Positions 1-6,114 of a DNA stretch of 11,169 nucleotides are shown in pieces (position 1 is the first letter of the stretch; each line of letters opens with the position of its first letter). The notes beneath the pieces are model-generated. The model searched no databases and had not been told where the DNA came from. It worked only from the letters and a program-made list of their open reading frames with translations. This DNA comes from Smithellaceae bacterium (lineage in GTDB: Bacteria > Desulfobacterota > Syntrophia > Syntrophales > JAQULV01): assembly GCA_028718405.1 (NCBI GenBank), contig JAQULV010000012.1, positions 1-11,169 of the forward strand. Direction: 5' to 3'. The translations under genes and the position numbers were made by a program.

Positions 1-156
1 GAAGGGCGCGCGGAGTCCGTGGTGCTGCGTTGGGTGAGGATGCTTCAGAATAATTCCGGGAAGGTGGCTGGTGCCTTGCTGGATGAAGGCGTCTGGTATG
101 ATGTGGGGACCCTTGAGGCCTACGAGAAATTACGGACGAGTTATGCCGGATTGTGA
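1..156 (+). CDS. Sugar-phosphate nucleotidyltransferase, C-terminal end only (MurU-like)
   Basis: The frame is open from the first base and stops with TGA at 154-156, giving the last 51 residues. The end contains VWYDVGTLEAYEKL, a typical C-terminal strand of bacterial NDP-sugar pyrophosphorylases (RfbA/GlmU/MurU type), in which W-x-D-x-G-T is strongly conserved. The catalytic N-terminal half lies outside the window, so substrate cannot be read directly. The next gene is an AmgK-like sugar kinase that overlaps this one by 14 bp. By known biology of the MurU/AmgK pair, the enzyme may be MurNAc-1-phosphate uridylyltransferase. A mannose- or glucose-1-phosphate nucleotidyltransferase remains possible. 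Confidence 0.72.
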   Translation, partial: EGRAESVVLRWVRMLQNNSGKVAGALLDEGVWYDVGTLEAYEKLRTSYAGL

Positions 157-1147
157 AGCAAAGTGGATTACGTTCGCGAGAATCGCCCTTGGAATTGGAG
201 AGGATAAGCTACTCAGGGCTGAGCCTATAGCGACGGGTGGTTCCGACCGCAGCATCTTTCGGATCGTCTCAGCCCCGGATTCTTACATCTTAATCCACTA
301 TGGACCGGAGAAAGAGGAGAACGGCTATTACGTTTCTATCGCCCGTTTTCTGCAGGGAATTGGTTTCCCCGTGCCGAATATCATTGCCCACAATGACGCG
401 GACCGCTGCATAATTATGGAAGATGCGGGCAAGGAAGAATTGTGGAACTTCCGCGGTGAGCCATGGGAGGTTCGACGACGTCTCTACGAAAAGGTTCTTC
501 GGGAGGCTGACCGTCTCCACTCTTTTCCTCTCAATGAATTTCCGAAAGAGGCGGTTTCCCTTATGCAGCCCTTTGGGCCGGAACTTTACCTCTGGGAGAG
601 ATCTTACTTCGGGGAGAATTTTCTCACCAAGCTCTGCAGAATAGAAATGACAGCCGCTGAGGAAACGGAACTGGAAGCTGAGCTCCGCGAATTGGCTCTG
701 TCTATGGATATGTGCGGGAGATGCCTCGTTCATCGCGATCTGCAGTCGAAGAACATCCTTATCCGCGATGATAATCCCGTATTCGTGGATTTCCAAGGTA
801 TGAGGGAGGGAAGTCCTTTCTATGACTTGGCGTCGCTTCTCTACGACCCTTACGTCGATGTGTCGGCGGAAGAGAGGAGCGAGCTCCTTAGGCACTATTA
901 CGATCTACGTCTCAGAAACAGCAATTGGGAAGGATTTCAGCGCGCCTTTTATTCAGCCGCCGTTCAACGCTTGATGCAGGCTCTGGGTGCTTACGGATTT
1001 CTGAGTCTGGAGATGGGGAAGAAGGAATTCCTCGTCCATGTTCCGGCGGCGGTTAGAAATCTCCTTGATGCCGGCGGACGTTCATGCCGCGTTCCGGGAC
1101 TTACGAAATTGATGTTAAGATGTCGCGCGCTTCTGGGACTTCGGTAA
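143..1147 (+). CDS. amgK: AmgK-like amino-sugar (MurNAc/GlcNAc) anomeric kinase, APH-fold phosphotransferase
   Basis: This 334-residue protein has the aminoglycoside-phosphotransferase (choline kinase-like) fold. A GGSDRSIFR nucleotide loop lies near residues 32-40 and the hinge MEDAG at 92-96. The catalytic LVHRDLQSKN spans 195-204 (H197, D199, N204), and VDFQG at 215-219 carries the metal-binding D216. The stretch ending YDLASLLYDPYVD matches AmgK rather than drug-resistance APHs. In Pseudomonas, AmgK phosphorylates MurNAc or GlcNAc at C1 and MurU then makes the UDP-sugar, bypassing de novo UDP-MurNAc synthesis. The ATG at 143 is preferred over one at 71 because the earlier start would run deep inside the upstream gene and adds residues that do not look like the family. 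The 3' end overlaps the convergent aat gene by 33 bp. Substrate identity is inferred from context. Confidence 0.75.
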   Translation: MPDCEAKWITFARIALGIGEDKLLRAEPIATGGSDRSIFRIVSAPDSYILIHYGPEKEENGYYVSIARFLQGIGFPVPNIIAHNDADRCIIMEDAGKEELWNFRGEPWEVRRRLYEKVLREADRLHSFPLNEFPKEAVSLMQPFGPELYLWERSYFGENFLTKLCRIEMTAAEETELEAELRELALSMDMCGRCLVHRDLQSKNILIRDDNPVFVDFQGMREGSPFYDLASLLYDPYVDVSAEERSELLRHYYDLRLRNSNWEGFQRAFYSAAVQRLMQALGAYGFLSLEMGKKEFLVHVPAAVRNLLDAGGRSCRVPGLTKLMLRCRALLGLR

Positions 1148-1828
1148 TAAGGCTCCCCAATTTCCTGTGAGGGTGGGGAAGCGCAGACTCCCTTCCAATA
1201 AGGTCAGGAACCGCCCTCTAGATATCTCAACGGCCCCCAGACTTGCCAGGTGACGTGTGGGCATCTGGCAATCGATCAGGGTGAAGGAAAGTGCGTCGAG
1301 CCTTTGAACGAGCGTGATAAAGGCGGCCTTAGAGGCGTCTTTGACGTGCGTAAACATGGATTCCCCAAAAAAACACCTTCCCAGGGAAACGCCGTATAGG
1401 CCTCCGGAAAGCTTGTCATCCCTCCACGCCTCGACGGAATGGGCGAATCCCATCTCGTGGAGCCGGATGTAAGCCTCCTGCATATCATCCGTAATCCAGG
1501 TGCCGTTCTGCCCGGGTCGCTCGCTTTTCTTGCAGGCAGAGATAACGGCAGGGAAGTCTTTGTCAATGGTAATCTCAAATGTTCCTTTGCGGAGCAAGGA
1601 TCCCATTGTCTTGGAGACATGAAGGTCTGCGGGGAAGAGAACGAATCGAGGATCGGGGGACCACCAGATTATGGGCTCGTCCTCAGAATACCAGGGGAAG
1701 ATGCCGCGGGAGTAAGCCGCCAGTAACCTGTCCGGTGAGAGGTCTCCTCCGATCGCAAGGGCTCCCCCCGGCGCGGCGCATGCTGAGGGAGGGAAGAGAC
1801 CATCGGCAGTGATGCGAAAGACGGGCAT
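1115..1828 (-). CDS. aat: Leucyl/phenylalanyl-tRNA--protein transferase
   Basis: Aat transfers Leu or Phe from aminoacyl-tRNA to proteins with N-terminal Arg or Lys, making primary N-degrons in the cytoplasm. The 237-residue product is full length (E. coli about 234). Family signatures in order are GGDLSPDRLLAAYSRGIFPW (27-46), WWSPDPR (55-61), TWIT (110-113), GGLYGVSLG (142-150), FFGESMF (153-159, E156), DCQ (186-188) and RHLASLGA (192-199). The ATG at 1828 sits 7 bp after the clpA stop and begins MPVFRIT, where family members usually start. An in-frame TTG at 1846 would overlap clpA by 11 bp and is less likely. It is the last gene of clpS-clpA-aat, so all specific parts of the bacterial N-degron route except the protease ClpP are in one operon. 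The 3' end overlaps the convergent kinase gene. Confidence 0.97.
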   Translation of the reverse strand: MPVFRITADGLFPPSACAAPGGALAIGGDLSPDRLLAAYSRGIFPWYSEDEPIIWWSPDPRFVLFPADLHVSKTMGSLLRKGTFEITIDKDFPAVISACKKSERPGQNGTWITDDMQEAYIRLHEMGFAHSVEAWRDDKLSGGLYGVSLGRCFFGESMFTHVKDASKAAFITLVQRLDALSFTLIDCQMPTRHLASLGAVEISRGRFLTLLEGSLRFPTLTGNWGALLPKSQKRATS

Positions 1829-1835
1829 AGCTATA

Positions 1836-4100
1836 CTATTTCTCAATGTGCAACGATATATCCCCGTCTCTGACGAAGGCGGCGGCGCAACCGCCGCTTA
1901 CAAGTCTTCCGAAGAGTATTTCATCGACGAAGAACGACTTTATCTTTTCCTGGATGAGGCGGGCAATCTGACGGGCACCGAATTCCGGAGAATAGCCCTT
2001 TTCTGCAAGCCATCTATAGCACTCGTCACTGACTGTGAGGCGCACGTTCTTTTCCTTTAACTGATCTGAGAATTCAGCCATCTGTTTCTTTACGATCGAC
2101 AGAATCACCTCATCGCTTAACCCATTGAAATTAATGACACCATCGAGCCGGTTACGGAACTCAGGCGAGAAGATGCGTTCTAGGGCGGGAAATACCGCAT
2201 CTCGATTAATAACCCGGCCTTCGAAACCGATTACTTGCCGTCCGATGTCGCGCGCGCCGGCGTTGGAGGTCATAAGGACAATGACATTGCGGAAGTCGGC
2301 TTTCTTCCCGGTGTTATCGGTCAGGGTGGCGTAATCCATGACCTGGAGGATCGCATTGAAAATATCGGCATGGGCCTTTTCAATCTCATCAAGTAACAGG
2401 ATGGAATGGGGGGTTTTCCTAATAGCCTCGGTCAAAAGGCCACCCTCTTCGTACCCGACGTATCCGGGAGGAGCGCCCACAAGCTTGGCCACGGAATGCT
2501 TCTCCTGATATTCGCTCATGTCATAGCGATGGAGCGGAATCCCCATGATAAGGGAGAGCTGTCTGGCCAGTTCGGTCTTTCCCACACCCGTAGGCCCGAC
2601 GAAAAGGAGGGAAGCTACGGGTTTATTGGGTTCTCGGAAGCCGGCCCGGGAACGTTTGATGGCACTCACGACGGCCTCAACAGCCTCGTCTTGGCCGAAG
2701 ATGTTCCTTTTAATATCCTGCTCAAGGTCCTTCAATTTAACGACTTCGGTAGATGACACCGTTTTCTCCGGTATCCTGGCCATCTTGGCGATGATGGCTT
2801 CGATGGCGTTACGATCAATGATCTGGATCTGTCCCTCATCTGCAGCGAGGTTGGCGAAGGCGCCGGCTTCGTCTAGGGCGTCTATGGCAGTATCGGGCAG
2901 ACGTCTGTCGGTCAGATATTTATTAGCGAGGTCGGCCGCGGATTGCAACGCTTCGTCTGTGTAAGCCACGCCGTGGTAGTTCTCGTACTTGGTGCGCAGA
3001 CCTTTGAGTATATCAAATGTTTCTTCTACCGTGGGCTCGATGACATCGATCTTCTGGAAACGTCGCGACAGAGCACCATCCTTCTCAAAATATTTTCGAT
3101 ATTCATCGTACGTGGTCGAGCCGATGCACCGCAGGCGTCCAGATGTTAATGCGGGTTTCAAAATATTAGAGGCATCTAGAGACCCGCCCGAGACGGCACC
3201 GGCGCCGACAATACTGTGGATCTCGTCGATGAACAGGATTACATTCCGCATCTTCTCAAGCTCGGTGATGACCCGTTTCATCCTCTCTTCAAAATCGCCG
3301 CGAAAACGCGTTCCCGCCAGGATCGCACCCATATCCAAGGCGTAAATTTTGGCATTCTTCAGCTTCTTCGGAACACGACCTTGCGCGATCCGCTGAGCCA
3401 GCCCTTCCGTAAGGGCTGTTTTGCCGACGCCAGGATCGCCCACATGGATGGGGTTGTTCTTGTATCTCCGGCAAAGTACCTGAACCGTACGCTCCAGGAT
3501 GTCGGCCCTTCCGATCAGGGGGTCCATTTCGCCCGCTCTCGCCTTGGCGGTCAGTTCAACAGCGAAGGCACGGAGAAATTTCGTGCCCTCCGTTTCCTGA
3601 TCAGCTGTCTCATCTTGCTCAGACTGATCATCATCAGCGTGGAACGATGATCTTCTCAACGGAGCAAGATTCGACGGAACGGAAATCCCGTGCGATATGT
3701 AGTTGAGTAGTGATATTCGCGTCAAACCTTCCTTGCGTAGAAAATAGGCAGCAAAAGATTCTTTCTCATCAAAGATTGATACGTATACGTCGGCGATATC
3801 CAGAACTTCTTTCTGAGCCGCCGAGGTATGCCAGACTGCCCTTTCGAGCACGCTTTGGAAGCCCAGCGATTGGATGGATTTCCCCTGTGCGATAGAAGGA
3901 TGCGTTTCGGTAAGGTGCCTATCCAACGTATTTTTCAGATGATCGGGATCACCGCCGCAGCTGCGTACAATATCGAGGCATTCATCAAACGAAAGGGACG
4001 CGTAGAGCAGATGCTCTGGCGTGATAAATTCATGATGCCTCGTATTAGCCTCGCCATAGGCGGCCATAAATATCTGATTCAATCTGTCACTGATTTTCAC
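1836..4100 (-). CDS. clpA: ATP-dependent Clp protease ATP-binding subunit ClpA
   Basis: ClpA is the hexameric AAA+ unfoldase that feeds substrates to ClpP. The 754 residues match E. coli ClpA closely in length. The order is a Clp N domain (about 1-145), an acidic linker (about 155-172), AAA domain 1 with Walker A GDPGVGKTA (221-229) and Walker B VILFIDEIH (287-295), then AAA domain 2 with Walker A GPTGVGKTE (502-510) and Walker B ILLLDEIEK (567-575), and a C-terminal D2-small domain. RQVIGFEGR (621-629) sits where ClpA has its ClpP-docking IGL loop, here IGF, which supports partnership with ClpP. There is no ClpB-type middle coiled coil. The first Walker A has Asp where Glu is usual. The start is GTG, preceded by AGAGGAG about ten bases upstream. 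It begins 4 bp after the clpS stop, so the two are probably translationally coupled. Confidence 0.97.
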   Translation of the reverse strand: MKISDRLNQIFMAAYGEANTRHHEFITPEHLLYASLSFDECLDIVRSCGGDPDHLKNTLDRHLTETHPSIAQGKSIQSLGFQSVLERAVWHTSAAQKEVLDIADVYVSIFDEKESFAAYFLRKEGLTRISLLNYISHGISVPSNLAPLRRSSFHADDDQSEQDETADQETEGTKFLRAFAVELTAKARAGEMDPLIGRADILERTVQVLCRRYKNNPIHVGDPGVGKTALTEGLAQRIAQGRVPKKLKNAKIYALDMGAILAGTRFRGDFEERMKRVITELEKMRNVILFIDEIHSIVGAGAVSGGSLDASNILKPALTSGRLRCIGSTTYDEYRKYFEKDGALSRRFQKIDVIEPTVEETFDILKGLRTKYENYHGVAYTDEALQSAADLANKYLTDRRLPDTAIDALDEAGAFANLAADEGQIQIIDRNAIEAIIAKMARIPEKTVSSTEVVKLKDLEQDIKRNIFGQDEAVEAVVSAIKRSRAGFREPNKPVASLLFVGPTGVGKTELARQLSLIMGIPLHRYDMSEYQEKHSVAKLVGAPPGYVGYEEGGLLTEAIRKTPHSILLLDEIEKAHADIFNAILQVMDYATLTDNTGKKADFRNVIVLMTSNAGARDIGRQVIGFEGRVINRDAVFPALERIFSPEFRNRLDGVINFNGLSDEVILSIVKKQMAEFSDQLKEKNVRLTVSDECYRWLAEKGYSPEFGARQIARLIQEKIKSFFVDEILFGRLVSGGCAAAFVRDGDISLHIEK

Positions 4101-4104
4101 TGTA

Positions 4105-4416
4105 TTAGGACTCCTCTAAAGAACAACGGAGAGGAAATTCTCGTTGACCAGCCAAAAGATGAACCTGGCTTATTTTGGTGGAAGCGATATCGTACGTATA
4201 GGTGCCGCAGATTCCGATCCCCTTCCTGTGCACATCAAGCATAATCTGCGTCGCCTCGGTCAGGGGTTTATGAAAAACGGTAGCCAATACCTCGACGACA
4301 AAATCCATTGTCGTGTAGTCGTCGTTATGAAGAATAACCAGATACTTCTTCGGTTCGCGAAGCTCAATTTCGTCATGTACTTCACCTAAAAGTTCCGGCG
4401 CCTGATGATGCCCCAC
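4105..4416 (-). CDS. clpS: ClpS N-degron adaptor for ClpA
   Basis: ClpS binds N-terminal Leu, Phe, Trp or Tyr and delivers the protein to ClpAP. The 103-residue product has the usual size, a flexible N-terminal tail (about 1-22), and the core YLVILHNDDYTTMDFVVEVL. HNDD at 30-33 supplies the Asn/Asp residues that hold the substrate amino terminus, and HRKG at 63-66 supplies the conserved His of the same pocket. The chosen start is GTG at 4416, with an AGAGAGG-type ribosome site about nine bases upstream. A nearby ATG at 4424 is out of frame. It is first in the clpS-clpA-aat operon and begins about 20 bp downstream of the expected transcription start of a consensus promoter. Confidence 0.96.
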   Translation of the reverse strand: MGHHQAPELLGEVHDEIELREPKKYLVILHNDDYTTMDFVVEVLATVFHKPLTEATQIMLDVHRKGIGICGTYTYDIASTKISQVHLLAGQREFPLRCSLEES

Positions 4417-4443
4417 ACTTCCATCCTCTCTTTATTTTCTTAT

Positions 4444-4472
4444 ATTATAAGATCGGGTACCTTGACTGTCAA
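4444..4472 (-). promoter_or_regulatory. Exact-consensus sigma70 promoter for clpS-clpA-aat
   Basis: Read on the minus strand, TTGACA (4472-4467) is followed by exactly 17 bp and then TATAAT (4449-4444). Both hexamers and the spacer match the sigma70 consensus without a mismatch. Transcription would begin near 4437, about 20 bases before the clpS GTG. The -35 box lies inside a perfect 11-bp dyad, TTGACTGTCAA (4462-4472), which could be an operator or chance. The promoter suggests strong housekeeping expression, independent of the slp genes upstream. Confidence 0.87.
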
Positions 4473-4506
4473 TGGGGCGGCTGGAGAAAGGAAAAATGAG
4501 AAATTG

Positions 4507-5022
4507 TTACCACCAGAAGGGATGTCCCTGGTGCAGGAGGTAGGGATAGCCGTACCATGGCCAAGGCTCCCCCATATAGATCTGAGGCATAGGCTTTTCC
4601 CAGAGGTGAATCTCATCAGCGGCCACAACCACATATGTATAGGTGCTTTGCCCCAACGGAAGTTTCTGCGTACCGGCGACCTTTCCGATGACAGTTACCT
4701 CACGTCCGCTATCGTATATCGCCGGATCTAGGAATTGGTCCGTTCGCACCATGAAGCGCCCAGACGATTTGTCGGGATGGGTGGGCTTCTTTTGAATGTC
4801 GAGTTCCGTTTGTGATATCGTAATCAAAGTCTCGCCCGGTCTATTGATGGTATCGACGATAATGCCTCCCCAAAGAACCGTGCTCCCCAGGAAGCGGGCG
4901 GGTTCCTGCCTCACTTCCGGAAGGGTTATTGATTGGTCCGCCGCACGCATGAGCGATGAAGAAAAGGGGGCGCAGGAAGTGATGAGGACAAATAATACGA
5001 GGAAAGAACAGCGACCTTTCAT
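4507..5022 (-). CDS. Slp-family outer-membrane lipoprotein, copy 1 (downstream)
   Basis: The 171-residue product has a short basic N terminus, a hydrophobic core and a lipobox ITSC ending at Cys17, so it should be lipidated and, lacking Asp at +2 (Ala18), sorted to the outer membrane. The body matches the Slp/YeaY family: FLGSTVLWGGII (44-55), TLITISQTELD (65-75), SSGRFMVRTDQFLDPAIY (86-103), REVTVIGKVAG (107-117) and YTYVVVAADEIHLW (128-141). E. coli Slp is induced by starvation and acid, but its function is poorly known. The tail (about 143-171) is rich in Trp, Tyr, Pro and Gly and ends FWW. The ATG overlaps the upstream slp stop as ATGA and is preceded by a full AGGAGGT eight bases upstream. 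No clear terminator separates it from the clpS promoter. Confidence 0.9.
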   Translation of the reverse strand: MKGRCSFLVLFVLITSCAPFSSSLMRAADQSITLPEVRQEPARFLGSTVLWGGIIVDTINRPGETLITISQTELDIQKKPTHPDKSSGRFMVRTDQFLDPAIYDSGREVTVIGKVAGTQKLPLGQSTYTYVVVAADEIHLWEKPMPQIYMGEPWPWYGYPYLLHQGHPFWW

Positions 5023-5507
5023 CTTATAACACCTCCTACGCCGATACTAAAATGAATGGGGGACTGTTCTTCTTCCGGCCGCCAGAGATGGTAATCTCGG
5101 GCGTTCAGGACCGGGTAAGTATAGGAGATTTCTTTTAGCGGCAGAACCTTCGTACCTTCCATTTCACCGATTACCGTTATGGATCTTCCGGGAGCATAGA
5201 TAGCCGGGTCCAGGAATTCCTTTACGCGAACGAGGAAGCGTCCCTGCGATTCGTCTGATCCCCTAGGTCTGTGGCGCCAGTCGAGGGACTGTTCGAGCAC
5301 TTCGATCCAGGTTTCCCTCTCTCTCTCAGACGTTCCGATGATCTGCCCACCCAGAATAAGGATCCTCCCGCGTAAATCATCAGGGTGTCTATTAAGTTCC
5401 GCGAAGGATAGGACAGGTTCGGCCTGTTTGAGCCACTCTGAGGAAAGGGGGGAACTGCAGCCACATAGAATAATGATAAGAGGCAGACACAAAAGCATTC
5501 TTTTCAT
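5019..5507 (-). CDS. Slp-family outer-membrane lipoprotein, copy 2 (upstream)
   Basis: The 162-residue product begins with a lipoprotein signal, lipobox LCGC ending at Cys17 with Ser at +2, which predicts outer-membrane sorting. Slp-family blocks follow in the same order as in the neighbouring copy: LRGRILILGGQIIG (45-58), ETWIEVLEQSLDW (65-77), SQGRFLVRVKEFLDPAIY (87-104), RSITVIGEMEG (108-118), and YTYPVLNARDYHLW (129-142). It lacks the aromatic tail of the other copy and ends with a short glycine-containing segment. A good ribosome site, GGAGGT, lies nine bases before the ATG. The two genes form a translationally coupled pair and are diverged paralogues, so an old duplication is likely. 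The molecular role of Slp proteins is unknown. Confidence 0.9.
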   Translation of the reverse strand: MKRMLLCLPLIIILCGCSSPLSSEWLKQAEPVLSFAELNRHPDDLRGRILILGGQIIGTSERERETWIEVLEQSLDWRHRPRGSDESQGRFLVRVKEFLDPAIYAPGRSITVIGEMEGTKVLPLKEISYTYPVLNARDYHLWRPEEEQSPIHFSIGVGGVIR

Positions 5508-5612
5508 TGTTTTCCGACCTCCATTTTACTATGATGCCAAATAATCACGGTCCAGACAACGAAAAAATCTATTTTCCCGGGGGACAGCCTGACGCAAAAT
5601 CGCGGAGGAACT
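5508..5612. other. Divergent intergenic region between slp pair and four-gene operon
   Basis: This 105-bp gap separates slp (minus) from the membrane-protein gene (plus) and must hold the promoters for both. On the minus strand a weak TTGTCT lies 17 bp from CATCAT, which is not convincing. On the plus strand no hexamer pair near consensus was seen, although an AT-rich stretch at 5561-5575 could be a -10 area. The ribosome sites of both genes are clear. No strong operator dyad was found. Confidence 0.5.
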
Positions 5613-6110
5613 ATGTGGAAGACTAAGAGGAAAGGACGATTGGCTAACTTCGATCTCAGAACGAGGATCGTAAGTTCGCTTATTTTACTGGCGCTATTTG
5701 GTGACGGCATCGTGATATCCTCTCGTCATGGGGTGTCGGTGATCGGCATATATTTGGCACTTTGGATTCTCTCGTATATTGTGATTTTCGCCGGGACTTG
5801 CCGATACTGTGTCTATTATGGAAAGAGCTGCCCGGTTCCGTTAGAGGGAGGCTGTGTCCACTATCTGTTTGAATACGGAGGGGAAAAATTCGGCTTGGGC
5901 GCGCTCTTTTGGGCTTCCGTCGCGTACGTACTTCGGATTTGCGTACCAATACTGATCATCGTTAACGACGAATTGTGGTTAGCCGGCGGTTTGTATATGG
6001 CCCTTTTCGTAGCTTTTTGGATGGTCCATTTATTGGTCACTGGTTGTCCGAACTGTCTCAATAGAAGCTGCATTCTCAACCCCGATTTCAATCGGTATTC
6101 AGACACATAG
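5613..6110 (+). CDS. Small integral membrane protein with two cysteine clusters, function unknown
   Basis: The 165-residue product is not one I can name. Its N terminus is basic (residues 1-18). Likely membrane spans are about 19-36 (weaker), 41-61, 94-117 and 121-143. Two cysteine clusters flank the spans: C63-x2-C66-x6-C73-x7-C81 (starting CRYCVYYGKSC) and C145-x2-C148-x4-C153 (CPNCLNRSC). With four spans both clusters would face the same side, so they could together bind a metal or iron-sulfur cluster or form disulfides. A ribosome site GGAGG stands 4 bases before the ATG. It is first in an operon, 4 bp ahead of the glycosyltransferase gene. A redox or metal-dependent partner of the glycan pathway is possible but unproven. 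Confidence 0.85.
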   Translation: MWKTKRKGRLANFDLRTRIVSSLILLALFGDGIVISSRHGVSVIGIYLALWILSYIVIFAGTCRYCVYYGKSCPVPLEGGCVHYLFEYGGEKFGLGALFWASVAYVLRICVPILIIVNDELWLAGGLYMALFVAFWMVHLLVTGCPNCLNRSCILNPDFNRYSDT

Positions 6111-6114
6111 AACG

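Noticed and set aside
290..895. A 201-codon open frame on the minus strand inside the kinase gene
   Set aside because: It lies wholly antisense to a well-supported kinase, has no recognisable domain, and is a shadow of the codon pattern.
1151..1181. Hairpin GCTCCCCA/TGGGGAAGC just after the kinase stop, as a terminator
   Set aside because: It has a bulge and a 14-base loop, has no T tract on either strand, and lies within the aat coding region.
1438..1812. Plus-strand open frames opposite aat
   Set aside because: They are antisense to conserved aat motifs and encode no recognisable protein.
2125..3650. Several plus-strand open frames opposite clpA
   Set aside because: The minus-strand ClpA reading is complete, full length and highly conserved, so these are shadows.
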